64,000 bases of DNA from Lactobacillus sp. ESL0684 (GCF_029392675.1 NZ_CP113941.1:1779001-1843000), one strand, 5' to 3'. Counted from the first letter of the stretch, positions 44,831 through 53,346 are shown. Notes: generated by a model not told the origin, from the sequence alone. Program-made: numbers and translations.

Positions 44831-44897
44831 ATTATATGAAAGCGGAGTCAAAAATAAAACTGCAACTTATTTCACTATTACTGATGAAATAAGTTGC
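44831..44897 (-). promoter_or_regulatory. Activator-type promoter with 13-bp inverted repeat operator
   Basis: On the minus strand a consensus TATAAT (44836-44831) lacks a good -35. Upstream lie perfect 13-bp arms (GCAACTTATTTCA at 44862-44874 and its complement at 44885-44897), spanning about -38 to -73. The leader to the start codon is only about 20 nt. This is the geometry of a promoter that needs a DNA-bound activator. The repeat could also fold as a hairpin. Confidence 0.6.
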
Positions 44898-44928
44898 ACC
44901 GCACTGGCAAGTATGCATATCTATATAA

Positions 44929-44962
44929 AAAAGAACGTTGGTATAAAAACCAGCGTTCTTTT
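44929..44962 (-). terminator. Terminator after kdgK
   Basis: AAAGAACGTTGGT pairs with ACCAGCGTTCTTT; the minus strand continues TTTTTTATAT. Confidence 0.85.
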
Positions 44963-44993
44963 CAAACATTCTTTAATTAAAAATATCCTCTTT

Positions 44994-46019
44994 TTATCGC
45001 AAAACCCGCATATTATTCTGCTTATCCATAACTGCACGGATTTCACTATCTGTAACTAAGTTTAAATCTCCGCTAATCGTCAATTTTAAAACACTTGCTG
45101 CAATTGCATAATCTATTCTTGCTTGCTCATCAAAATTATGTAGCAATCCATGAATCAGACCTGCACCAAATGCATCACCAGAAGCTACACCTTCCCAAAC
45201 ATGCATCTTGTAAATTGGAGTTTCAAAAACATGTCCATGGTCAACCATTAGCGCCATCCATTCTGAATCTTCAACAGATTTAATATTACGCAAAACACTT
45301 GCTACAGTTTGACAATTAGGATAATTAGAAGTGATTGCTTTCATACCATTAATAAACTCAGCCTTTTGCTCAATTCCCCGACTCATATCACCATCAAAGG
45401 CTTTAATTCCTAAACTAGCTTCAAAGTCTTCATCATTGGCAAGACAAATATTAACATAAGGCATTAATTGAGACATAGCAGTCTGAGCAGCAGCTTGCGA
45501 CCACATTTTCCCACGGTAATTTAAGTCACAAACAACTTTGATTCCATGCTCAGCACTATATTGACAAGCAGTTAGGACTGCCGTGAACATCTCAGGTGAA
45601 ACAGCTGGAGTTATCCCAGAAAAATAGAAATAATCGGCGGTTTGCAAAATCGCTGACCAGTCAAACTCATCAGCTTTAGCTGTAGCAAATGAGCTATTAG
45701 ACCGATCATAGACCACGCTTGTATTACGTACACTAGCTCCCTTTTCAAAAAAGTAAATACCTAATCTAGGTCCACCTTGATGAATTGCTGCAACATCCAC
45801 TCCATATCGACGTAAAGTCCCTATAGCTGCTTGTCCTACACTATTATCTGGCACTTTAGAAACAAATTGAACTTGATCTCCAAGTATTGCTAGTGAAGTT
45901 GCAACATTAGCTTCTGCTCCACCATACAACCCAGAAAAACTTTCAGTTTGTATAATTCGTTGATTCTCTGGTGGCTTGAGTCGTAACATAATTTCGCCAA
46001 AAGTTACTACCTTTTTCAC
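44994..46019 (-). CDS. kdgK: 2-keto-3-deoxygluconate kinase
   Basis: KdgK phosphorylates KDG to KDPG. The start is GTG 46019, 1 bp after the eda stop, with GGTGA inside eda. The 341-residue PfkB-family kinase shows 'VVTFGEIMLRLKPPENQRI', 'GGAEANVATSLAILG', 'YYFSGITPAVSPEM', 'VVCDLNYRGKMW' and the catalytic 'WEGVASGDAFGAGLIHGLL' with Asp as base. It closes the eda-kdgK operon and links UxuA, encoded 7.7 kb away, to the aldolase. Confidence 0.93.
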   Translation of the reverse strand: MKKVVTFGEIMLRLKPPENQRIIQTESFSGLYGGAEANVATSLAILGDQVQFVSKVPDNSVGQAAIGTLRRYGVDVAAIHQGGPRLGIYFFEKGASVRNTSVVYDRSNSSFATAKADEFDWSAILQTADYFYFSGITPAVSPEMFTAVLTACQYSAEHGIKVVCDLNYRGKMWSQAAAQTAMSQLMPYVNICLANDEDFEASLGIKAFDGDMSRGIEQKAEFINGMKAITSNYPNCQTVASVLRNIKSVEDSEWMALMVDHGHVFETPIYKMHVWEGVASGDAFGAGLIHGLLHNFDEQARIDYAIAASVLKLTISGDLNLVTDSEIRAVMDKQNNMRVLR

Positions 46020-46676
46020 TTAGCTCACCCGCTTTTCCTGAATTCGTAAAAATTCTTCATGGTAAGCTTGAGCTTGTTTAGTAACTGCATCGTAGTCTCC
46101 TTGAGCAGCTGCTGCAGTTAAATTACTACCTGCCCCAACTACAACAACTCCTGCTTCAAACCATTCATGCATGTTGGTCAAGTTCACCCCACCAGTAGGC
46201 ATAACGTTAGCCTGTGGAAGTGGGGCTTTTACTGCCTTAACAAAACCCTGACCTAGTGCACTACCTGGAAAAATCTTAACTATTTCTGAGCCATAACGCA
46301 TTGCTGTTTGAATTTCCGTAACCGTCATACAGCCCGGCATATACGGTACTTGATATTCATTACATAATAAAGCAACCTCCCGATCAAATGATGGAGCAAC
46401 AATGAATTTAGCACCCGCCATAATTGCAATTCTTGCAGTAACAGCGTCAAGTACTGTACCAGCACCAATTACAACTGTTGGATCGTCTTTATACTCGTTA
46501 TGTAATTGTTTAATAATTTCGTCTGCTTGTGGGGCGGTAAATGTTAATTCAATTGCTTTAACGCCACCTTTAATACACGCTACTGCTGTTTGATAAGCTT
46601 CTTTCTTTGAATTACCTCTTACAACAGCAACGATTCCTGCATCTTTAACCGCTGAAAGTGTTTCATTTTTTTGCAT
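46020..46676 (-). CDS. eda: KDPG aldolase
   Basis: Eda splits KDPG to pyruvate and glyceraldehyde-3-phosphate. The start at 46676 (MQKNETLSAVKDAGIVAVV) has GGAGG 7 nt upstream. The 218-residue class I aldolase has 'GGVKAIELTFTAPQADEII' (general base Glu), 'VVIGAGTVLDAVTARIAI', 'KFIVAPSFDREV', 'MPGCMTVTEIQTAMRYG' and the Schiff-base lysine in 'EIVKIFPGSALG'. It is first in the eda-kdgK unit, behind a LacI-type operator. The window thus encodes two unrelated aldolases for the same product (see 37417-38157). Confidence 0.93.
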   Translation of the reverse strand: MQKNETLSAVKDAGIVAVVRGNSKKEAYQTAVACIKGGVKAIELTFTAPQADEIIKQLHNEYKDDPTVVIGAGTVLDAVTARIAIMAGAKFIVAPSFDREVALLCNEYQVPYMPGCMTVTEIQTAMRYGSEIVKIFPGSALGQGFVKAVKAPLPQANVMPTGGVNLTNMHEWFEAGVVVVGAGSNLTAAAAQGDYDAVTKQAQAYHEEFLRIQEKRVS

Positions 46677-46713
46677 AATAATTCCTCCATTCAATCATCT
46701 TTTACATTTTTAT

Positions 46714-46727
46714 GGTAAACCTTTACC
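46714..46727. promoter_or_regulatory. LacI-type operator ahead of eda-kdgK
   Basis: GGTAAA-CC-TTTACC is a perfect palindromic repeat 38-51 bp upstream of the eda start and on the divergent side from the LacI-family gene. This is the expected KdgR operator. Confidence 0.6.
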
Positions 46728-46825
46728 TTAATTATTTCAATAATTTTATGGCTAAAATATAATTTATGCTGATAAAACATTTATTTGCTATAATAGGCCA
46801 TAGTAACTTTTGATTTGAGGATTTT

Positions 46826-47803
46826 ATGAAGAAAAAAACAGCTAGTATCAAAGATGTCGCAAATTTAGCAAATGTTTCAATCGCTACAGTATCACGCTAT
46901 CTTCATGGCAAGCTTGATCGCATGTCTAATGAAACTGCTCAACGCGTTGAGCTTGCTATCAAAAAATTAAATTACGTACCTAACGCTGCCGCTAGACAAT
47001 TAATTACTAATAGCAGTAAGACAATTGCAATTATCGTGGCGAATATAGCGGACTCATTTTCTATTGAATTATTCAAAGGAGCAAGCTCAGTTTTAGAACC
47101 TGCTGGCTACACCACTGTATTGCTCGATACTAACTCTCAACAGAAAAGAGAAGACCATCTAATTAATACTGTTGGACTAAATACTTATGATGGCTTAATT
47201 TTGCAGCCGTTAAGCAGTGATGTCACTACTATTAAAGCTGAAGTAAAGCGTGAACTACCAATCGTTATTCTTGATCGCAAATTGGATTATTCACCCTGGC
47301 CACAAGTTTTAAGCGATAATCAACAGGCAAGTTATCATGCTGCTAAATATTTTAGTCAACATGGCTGGGAGGATGCAATTGTCTTATCTTCGCCAATCTC
47401 AATCGCTTCTACCAGGCAGGAGCGATTACAAGGAATTAGGAAGGTTTATCCTCGTGTCAAAGTAGTAGAACTTGACGAAAAGCACATTGAGCAGCAAACA
47501 GCTTATACAGAATTAGGTAAAGCTTTAACTAAAAGCAAAACTAAAACTGTGCTCTTCTTTTTAGAAGAACGGTGGCTGCTATCTCTTTTACCTAATTTAA
47601 TTCATAATGGTTTACTGCCAAATGATCATTTGCAAATCTCTGGTTTCGCCGATACAGATTTCATTGCTAGTATTTGGCCAACTGCTAAAATGATTATTCA
47701 AAACCCTTATTTGATGGGCAAAAACGCTGGACAAATTATGTTAAGCCAGCTAGCTAATAAAACCGATTTTCCTGCCACAACTCTAATTAAAACCAACTTT
47801 TAA
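46826..47803 (+). CDS. kdgR: LacI-family regulator (KdgR candidate)
   Basis: The 325-residue protein has the LacI HTH and hinge helix at the N-terminus ('SIKDVANLANVSIATVSRYL' then 'NYVPNAAARQL', residues 7-58) and a periplasmic-binding-protein-like ligand domain ('IVANIADSFSIELFKGASSV', 'LQISGFADTDFIASIWP'). It is divergent from eda-kdgK, with a palindromic GGTAAACCTTTACC between. KDG or KDPG as inducer is the natural guess. TGAGG precedes the ATG. The symbol rests on context. Confidence 0.82.
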   Translation: MKKKTASIKDVANLANVSIATVSRYLHGKLDRMSNETAQRVELAIKKLNYVPNAAARQLITNSSKTIAIIVANIADSFSIELFKGASSVLEPAGYTTVLLDTNSQQKREDHLINTVGLNTYDGLILQPLSSDVTTIKAEVKRELPIVILDRKLDYSPWPQVLSDNQQASYHAAKYFSQHGWEDAIVLSSPISIASTRQERLQGIRKVYPRVKVVELDEKHIEQQTAYTELGKALTKSKTKTVLFFLEERWLLSLLPNLIHNGLLPNDHLQISGFADTDFIASIWPTAKMIIQNPYLMGKNAGQIMLSQLANKTDFPATTLIKTNF

Positions 47804-47808
47804 CCAAA

Positions 47809-47844
47809 AATAAGAGCCCTAAATATTAATTTAGAGCTCTTATT
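47809..47844. terminator. Bidirectional terminator between LacI gene and PTS operon
   Basis: AATAAGAGCCCTAAA pairs with TTTAGAGCTCTTATT with one mismatch. It separates two converging genes. Confidence 0.75.
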
Positions 47845-47859
47845 AATTGGTATCATTAA

Positions 47860-48207
47860 TTATTCCCGTGCAAATAGTTTTTCATACAAGTCGACCATTT
47901 CACCAGCAAGATCGCGGAAAGTAATAGCATTCATTAGGTGATCTTGTGAATGCACCACTAACAAAGTAACCTTAGTATGTTCGCCTTGAGCCTCCTTAGT
48001 CAGCATCTCAGTCTGTGAATTATGTGCATCTGTTAGTGACTTATCTGACTCTGCTAATTTAGCTCGTGCCGCACTAATTTCACCTTTTTTGGCTAATCTA
48101 ATTGCCTCAAATGCCAGACTTTTGGCATTACCACCATTAGCAATTAAACCCATTGCGGCCATCAACGCAGCTTCATCATCTTTTGGTGTCTGCTTTTCTT
48201 CTGCCAT
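47860..48207 (-). CDS. PTS lactose/cellobiose-family EIIA component (second locus)
   Basis: The 115-residue EIIA has the active-site His in 'TLLVVHSQDHLMNAITFRDL' and the usual 'ANGGNAKSLAFEAI' and 'AHNSQTEMLTKEAQ' helices. It relays phosphate from HPr to the EIIB encoded 12 bp upstream. It ends the GH1-EIIC-EIIB-EIIA operon. It differs from the EIIA at 9642-9995 at a minority of positions, so the two loci look like diverged copies of one ancestor. Confidence 0.93.
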   Translation of the reverse strand: MAEEKQTPKDDEAALMAAMGLIANGGNAKSLAFEAIRLAKKGEISAARAKLAESDKSLTDAHNSQTEMLTKEAQGEHTKVTLLVVHSQDHLMNAITFRDLAGEMVDLYEKLFARE

Positions 48208-48219
48208 CTTAACCTTCCT

Positions 48220-48555
48220 TTATCCGTTAATTAATGCTTCAGCTTGAGCCAAGACCTTAGCCCCATCCATTAAGCCGTAAGCTTGCATATCAATGACTCC
48301 TAGAGGAATATCAGCGCCAGCTGCACCTTTACCTGCTAACTTTTTAACAAAATCATCTTTCATATAGCTAACTTGCGGCCCTAATAAGACACAATCAATC
48401 TGTTCTTGTTCGATATGTGCATCTGCTTCACCTGCCGCACAAGCAAAAATCTTTGCATCAATTTCCTGACTTTCTGCTGCTTGTTGCATCTTAGTAACTA
48501 GTAATGATGTACTCATCCCTGCTGCACAATTTAACATAATTGTTTGTTTTGCCAT
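48220..48555 (-). CDS. PTS lactose/cellobiose-family EIIB component (second locus)
   Basis: The 111-residue EIIB has the phospho-cysteine loop 'IMLNCAAGMSTSLLVTKMQ' (Cys9) and 'CVLLGPQVSYMKDDF'. Both ends match the paralogue at 10020-10358, with 'VIDMQAYGLMDGAKVL' near the C-terminus. It takes phosphate from EIIA and passes it to the sugar at EIIC. It sits 63 bp after the EIIC gene. Confidence 0.93.
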   Translation of the reverse strand: MAKQTIMLNCAAGMSTSLLVTKMQQAAESQEIDAKIFACAAGEADAHIEQEQIDCVLLGPQVSYMKDDFVKKLAGKGAAGADIPLGVIDMQAYGLMDGAKVLAQAEALING

Positions 48556-48618
48556 AATTTTCCTCTTCTTTACATTCTATTTATACTTATTTTTGATTAG
48601 ACCACAATACTTATTCAG

Positions 48619-49932
48619 CTAATTTTCAACAACAGCATTTTGTGCTGAAACTCGCTCACTAATCTTAACAAACGGCATATAGAACAAAACTCCGATAACA
48701 ATAATTAACAAGTGCACAAAGATTGCTCGCCAATCACCACCTGTTGCTAAAAAGGCACTCAACACTGGTGGCGTAACCCATGGAATGTATACTACAACTC
48801 TACTCATCCAACCAATTGCTGTAAAGAAGTAAGCAATCAATATACCAATTACTGGTTGCAAAACAAATGGAATCATTAATGGGATATTGAATACAATTGG
48901 AAAACCAAAGATCATCGGCTCATTAATGTTGAATAATCCCGGTACTAGCGACAAACCAGCTACTGTCTTGCTAGATTTTTGTTTAGCTACTAAGAAAACC
49001 GCAATAATTAAACAAATTGTTGAACCTGTGCCACCAATCATGCCAAAGGTATCTAAGAATGTCTTGTTCATAATATATGGCACAGCCTTATGAGCATTAT
49101 AGGCAGCCATATTCTTATTCATATTAATTAACAAAACTGGATCAAGTAGCGTCCCATTAACAACCGTTTGGTGAATTCCCAAAGTGAATAAAAAGTTACC
49201 AATACTATAAATAAATAACGAACCTGGCAAACTAGTATTGAATGATCTTAATGGTTCTTGGATTATTTTGACAATTAATGAAATTAAATCGGTTTGACCA
49301 AAAACTGCTAATAAAGCACCTACTAATGCAAATGCACTAGCAGTTAAAATACTAGGAATCATCGAGTTAAAGGATTCGCCAACCATTGGTGGCACCTTAT
49401 CACCCAAATTAATCTTGAGTTTTTTAATACTACCTAGCCAAATAAATAGCTCGGTTGCCAGCAATCCTACAATAATGCCAGAGAACATACTACTGGTGCC
49501 CAGGTTGGCATAGGATAAGCCACCTGTAACATCAACTGGCTTAGCATTAGTAGCCAAAGTTAAGGAAATCTTCTGCGGCATCATCATAATTAATGCAGCA
49601 AGCGATATAATCGCTGCAGCCATCGGGTTTTTATAATTCTTATTCTTAGCTAACGTAAAACCTGTAGCTGGAGCCAAAGCTAGCCCAGCAATATTAAGCG
49701 TTCCGTTCGAAATCAACGTTCCCCAAACTTGCAAGTTTGCTAGCGTTTGCCCCTTGAACAACCAAGGAAAGATAACACTATTAATTAGTGTTCCAACCCC
49801 AGCTAAAATAAATAGCGGCATAATCATTGCAAAAGCATCACGCAATGAACGTAAATGAACTTCATTGCCGACTTTGCCACAAAAATTCGAAAATTTTTGT
49901 ACTGCCGAGTTGTTTTGTAAATTGCCTTCCAT
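48619..49932 (-). CDS. PTS lactose/cellobiose-family EIIC permease (second locus)
   Basis: The 437-residue permease has about ten hydrophobic segments and the sugar-site block 'PGLFNINEPMIFGFPIVFNI'. 'LGIHQTVVNGTLLDPVL' is also typical of the cellobiose group. AAGGAGG precedes the ATG. It is second in the operon, 14 bp after the GH1 gene, whereas in the first locus EIIC comes first. A beta-glucoside is the likely substrate, judged from the GH1 partner. Confidence 0.93.
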   Translation of the reverse strand: MEGNLQNNSAVQKFSNFCGKVGNEVHLRSLRDAFAMIMPLFILAGVGTLINSVIFPWLFKGQTLANLQVWGTLISNGTLNIAGLALAPATGFTLAKNKNYKNPMAAAIISLAALIMMMPQKISLTLATNAKPVDVTGGLSYANLGTSSMFSGIIVGLLATELFIWLGSIKKLKINLGDKVPPMVGESFNSMIPSILTASAFALVGALLAVFGQTDLISLIVKIIQEPLRSFNTSLPGSLFIYSIGNFLFTLGIHQTVVNGTLLDPVLLINMNKNMAAYNAHKAVPYIMNKTFLDTFGMIGGTGSTICLIIAVFLVAKQKSSKTVAGLSLVPGLFNINEPMIFGFPIVFNIPLMIPFVLQPVIGILIAYFFTAIGWMSRVVVYIPWVTPPVLSAFLATGGDWRAIFVHLLIIVIGVLFYMPFVKISERVSAQNAVVEN

Positions 49933-49946
49933 TAATTAGCACCTCC

Positions 49947-51317
49947 TTATAAAATCTCACCATTTGATGAGATAACTTTTTTCAGCCAGTAATAACTTTG
50001 TTTTGGTACCCGCTTTAAATCCTTTAAATCATGATTACTGCGGTTGACATAAACTACGCCGTAGCGTTTTTCCATATTACCCGCAGAACTTGGAATATCA
50101 ATTAGTCCCCAGCCAAGATAACCAAGAATGTTAGCACCCTTAGCCACCGCATTTTTAACTGCTTGGATATGGTTTCGATGATATTCAATCCGGTAGGTAT
50201 CGTTTATTGGGTGAACACCATCCCAATGCTCACGTACTCCAATTCCATTTTCAATTGGAAAAATTGGAATATCTAACCGATTAGCTAAGTTAACCAAAAC
50301 TGTTTCAAATCCAGTCGGATCAATCGCCCAACCCCACTCATTAGCGGCCAAATATGGATTACGCTTGCCACCATAGACTTCATAATAATTAGGAGGCGTG
50401 CCCATCGGAATCTTAGTACTATCAATCGTACTAGTTGAATAGTAGCTAAAGCTAAAGAAGTCGCTAGTTACCAGGCTAAGTTCTGCAAGTTCGTCTTCAT
50501 CCAGAATATCTGCTAGGCCATTGCTTTCCATAAACGCTACTACTTCTGGTGAATATTTACCCTGTGTAAATAAACTAATCAAATTATTATTAGTAAACTC
50601 TTGGTATTCACGAACAGCTGCAACATCCTGGGGGTTACAAGTTGCTGGATAAACTTCACGATAAGCTTCCATACCACCAATTTTTAAATCTGGCTTATTA
50701 GCATGGATATAATTAGCTACTTTAGCATGCGCCACCATCACATTATGGCTAATTTGATACAAATCGTGTAAAGTCTCGTCACCTTCTAAGTAGCCGCTAT
50801 ACTTAAAGGCTTCTTGACTGCCATACAAATTTTGTTCGTTAAAGGTCAGCCAATACTTAACACGATCACCTAAAACGTCAACCATCTTTTTACCAAATTG
50901 ATAAAAGTCTTCAACTACTTGCTTACTGACAAAGCCGTTATATTTTTTTGCTAAATTAAGCGGCATATCGAAGTGATACAAAGCTACCATTGGCTGAATG
51001 CCAGCTGCTAGCAACTGATCAACTAGATCAGAGTAAAACTTGATCCCCTCTTCGTTAAATTCACCTTCGCCATCAGGTTGAACACGACTCCACGAAATTT
51101 GAAAGCGATAGCAATTCATTCCTAAATCCTTCATCAAAGCAATATCTTCTGGATAGCGATGGTATTCATCAATCGCTACTTGCCAATCAGAAGTTTCAGC
51201 TGTTGCCTCATAGGTATCATAGACAGATTTACCTTTACCACCTTCATTTGCGGCACCTTCAGTTTGCATACTAGAAACCGAATTCCCCCATAAAAAATTT
51301 TTACTTAATTTATTCAC
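49947..51317 (-). CDS. GH1 6-phospho-beta-glucosidase (second locus)
   Basis: A GTG at 51317 (coding VNKLSKNFLWGNSVSSMQTE) has AGGAGG 8 nt upstream and gives 456 residues, the normal GH1 length. Longer in-frame starts would run into the divergent GntR gene and add non-GH1 sequence. Catalytic acid/base is in 'WLTFNEQNLYG' and the nucleophile in 'IFPIENGIGVRE'. 'NMEKRYGVVYVNRSN' provides the phosphate-binding Lys and Tyr. It is first in the GH1-EIIC-EIIB-EIIA operon and cytoplasmic. Confidence 0.93.
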   Translation of the reverse strand: MNKLSKNFLWGNSVSSMQTEGAANEGGKGKSVYDTYEATAETSDWQVAIDEYHRYPEDIALMKDLGMNCYRFQISWSRVQPDGEGEFNEEGIKFYSDLVDQLLAAGIQPMVALYHFDMPLNLAKKYNGFVSKQVVEDFYQFGKKMVDVLGDRVKYWLTFNEQNLYGSQEAFKYSGYLEGDETLHDLYQISHNVMVAHAKVANYIHANKPDLKIGGMEAYREVYPATCNPQDVAAVREYQEFTNNNLISLFTQGKYSPEVVAFMESNGLADILDEDELAELSLVTSDFFSFSYYSTSTIDSTKIPMGTPPNYYEVYGGKRNPYLAANEWGWAIDPTGFETVLVNLANRLDIPIFPIENGIGVREHWDGVHPINDTYRIEYHRNHIQAVKNAVAKGANILGYLGWGLIDIPSSAGNMEKRYGVVYVNRSNHDLKDLKRVPKQSYYWLKKVISSNGEIL

Positions 51318-51359
51318 TAACTTTTCCTCCTCATCATCTAACATGATAAAACGCTTCCC

Positions 51360-51407
51360 TAAATTTGTAAAGACAAATTTATAAAAAGAGTTTACAAATT
51401 TTGTGAA
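51360..51407. promoter_or_regulatory. Two GntR-type inverted repeats
   Basis: TAAATTTGT-AAAG-ACAAATTTA (51360-51381) is a perfect 9+9 repeat. A second, imperfect copy (TTACAAATTTTGTGAA, 51392-51407) lies 10 bp away. Both sit between the GH1 operon and the divergent GntR gene and share the half-site ACAAATTT. Confidence 0.6.
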
Positions 51408-51462
51408 TAGCACTTTAACGGGATTTTTCGTATAATGTGTATTAATCTTAGGAGATTTAACT

Positions 51463-52188
51463 ATGACAAAATATATCGATATCGCCACAACCTTAAAGCA
51501 AAGAATTAATAGTGGCCAATATAAAGCTGGTACTAGTTTGCCGCAACAAAAAACTTTAGCTAAAGAGTTTAATACTAGTAGAATGACCATTCAAAAAGCC
51601 CTCGATGTCTTAGACAACGAAGGCTTAATCTACCGAGTTCAAGGCTCAGGCATTTATGTTAAAAAAAATATTAACTTCTTAACAGACATGAAAATTCCCG
51701 GTAATCAATATTTTGGAGCAACTCATCTTTTTGGAAAAAGTCATCATGTTAAAAGTAAGATTATTACTTTTAATATTAGTAATCCTACTAAAGAAGCCCA
51801 AAACGCACTAAAAGTCACGTATGATCAAGCCGTTTATAATATTGTCCGTTTGCGACTAGTTGATGATATTTCCTATGCGTTGGAATACACTACAATGCCC
51901 ACGCAAGTAATTCCCGGTATTAATCAAGAAGTCCTGCTCGATAGTATTTATAACTATATTCAAAATAACCTTAATCTAACTATCGGATCAGCCTATCGGA
52001 CAATTAGCGCGGACAAGCCGGATCAGCTCGATCAGCAATATTTAAATTGCCTACCTGTTGATCCAATTCTGCAAGTTCAACAAATAGTCTATTTAGACGA
52101 TGGTGTAGCCTTTGAATTTTCAAGAACTAGACAAAGATTTGATAAAGGAAAATATACTATTTTTGAAGCTGGTCACCCTAATCTATAA
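51463..52188 (+). CDS. GntR-family regulator with UTRA domain
   Basis: The 241-residue protein has an N-terminal GntR winged helix ('GTSLPQQKTLAKEFNTSRMT' and 'VQGSGIYVKKN', about 1-75) and a C-terminal UTRA ligand domain (about 85-235). TAGGAG lies 8 nt ahead of the ATG. HutC-subfamily proteins like this one (BglR, TreR) sense sugar phosphates. It is divergent from the second PTS/GH1 operon, with matching operator repeats in between, so repression relieved by a phospho-beta-glucoside is likely. Confidence 0.88.
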   Translation: MTKYIDIATTLKQRINSGQYKAGTSLPQQKTLAKEFNTSRMTIQKALDVLDNEGLIYRVQGSGIYVKKNINFLTDMKIPGNQYFGATHLFGKSHHVKSKIITFNISNPTKEAQNALKVTYDQAVYNIVRLRLVDDISYALEYTTMPTQVIPGINQEVLLDSIYNYIQNNLNLTIGSAYRTISADKPDQLDQQYLNCLPVDPILQVQQIVYLDDGVAFEFSRTRQRFDKGKYTIFEAGHPNL

Positions 52189-52194
52189 CACATA

Positions 52195-52225
52195 AAAAAG
52201 CTGCCTGATAACAGACAGCTTTTTA
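52195..52225. terminator. Bidirectional terminator between GntR gene and manA
   Basis: AAAAAGCTGCCTG pairs with CAGACAGCTTTTT, with T-runs on both strands. Confidence 0.85.
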
Positions 52226-52236
52226 AATACAATTTT

Positions 52237-53199
52237 TTAATCATTTGGCGCAGACATAACTAGTCGCAAGTCACCCGTAAAAGTGAAATCTTTTAACTGA
52301 TTAGGAATAATCAAATTCGTCCCAATCGTTAAATCATATTCTTCATCCTGCGTGATCAACTTACCTGTACCCGCAATTACCGAAACCAATAAATACGGAT
52401 GCTCACCTAGGCTAGTTTGCCATTCACCAGCCAGGTCAACTTGCCATAAGTAAAAATGCGGCGACATTGGTGGCTCAACCAAGATCTTAATCTTAGCGGC
52501 CTGATCCATAGTCGTTTTAACTGTAATTTGCGGATCTTGATGAGGTACAGTTGTAACATCAAGTGACTTTTGCGTATGCAGTTCCCGTTTTTGTCCTGTT
52601 TTTTCATCAACACGGTCATAGTCGTACAAGCGATAAGTAACATCGCTAGATTGCTGGGTCTCAATCACCATTATTCCTTTAGTCAACGCATGAATTGTTC
52701 CTGCTGGCACATAGAAAAAGTCGCCAGCTTTCACTGGTACTTTGCGCAATAATTGATCCCATTCATCGCGCTCAATCATATCTGCAAGCTCCTGTTTAGT
52801 CTTGGCAGTATGACCATAGATCAAATATGAATCTGGATCAGCTTGTAAGACGTACCAACTTTCCGTTTTACCCTGATCATGCTCCACTCTAGCAGCATAA
52901 TCATCATCTGGATGCACTTGCACTGACAAACTATCATTGGCATCCAAAAACTTGACTAACAAAGGAAATTCTTTTGCTTGTGGATTACCAAAAAGTGCTG
53001 GTTGCTCATGATATAGCTGTCTTAATGTTTTACCTTGAAATTCTCCTGTTGAAACAGTTGAAGCATCATCTTTGTAGCCGGAAATAATCCAGGCCTCGCC
53101 AACTTTACCTTCTGGGATATCATAATTAAAAATCGTTTGTAATTTACGTCCACCCCAAATTTTTGGGCGAAAATACGGGGTTAAAAATATTGGTTCCAT
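52237..53199 (-). CDS. manA: Mannose-6-phosphate isomerase
   Basis: ManA interconverts mannose-6-phosphate and fructose-6-phosphate. The 320-residue cupin-fold enzyme is of the short Bacillus class. Zinc ligands fall in 'LSVQVHPDDDYA' (Gln and His), 'GKTESWYVLQAD' (Glu) and 'PAGTIHALTKGIMVIETQQ' (His). It starts 'IFLTPYFRPKIWGGRKLQ'. It has its own terminator on each side and no partner genes. It lets mannose brought in by a PTS enter glycolysis. Confidence 0.95.
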   Translation of the reverse strand: MEPIFLTPYFRPKIWGGRKLQTIFNYDIPEGKVGEAWIISGYKDDASTVSTGEFQGKTLRQLYHEQPALFGNPQAKEFPLLVKFLDANDSLSVQVHPDDDYAARVEHDQGKTESWYVLQADPDSYLIYGHTAKTKQELADMIERDEWDQLLRKVPVKAGDFFYVPAGTIHALTKGIMVIETQQSSDVTYRLYDYDRVDEKTGQKRELHTQKSLDVTTVPHQDPQITVKTTMDQAAKIKILVEPPMSPHFYLWQVDLAGEWQTSLGEHPYLLVSVIAGTGKLITQDEEYDLTIGTNLIIPNQLKDFTFTGDLRLVMSAPND

Positions 53200-53303
53200 C
53201 TTTTGCTATTCCTTCCAAAGCTAACTAAAAATAAATTAATCAAATTGCTGCTTATGATTGTAGCCCTCATGCATATTAATTTGCAAGCGCAATCAGCTAA
53301 ATA

Positions 53304-53346
53304 AAAAAGAAACTAGTTCCGAATTTAATTCGAAATTAGTTTCTTT
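53304..53346 (-). terminator. Terminator after ilvE
   Basis: AAAAGAAACTAGTTCCGAA pairs imperfectly with TTCGAAATTAGTTTCTTTT. The minus strand continues TTTTTATTTAG. Confidence 0.8.

Noticed and set aside
44862-44897. RAT-type antiterminator hairpin for the BglG-type regulator
   Set aside because: The consensus -10 lies downstream of the repeat, so it is probably not transcribed from this promoter, and the protein lacks the CAT RNA-binding domain.
51318-51590. 82- to 91-residue N-terminal extension of the second GH1 gene
   Set aside because: The extension overlaps the divergent GntR gene, has no GH1 similarity, and a GTG with AGGAGG gives the normal length.
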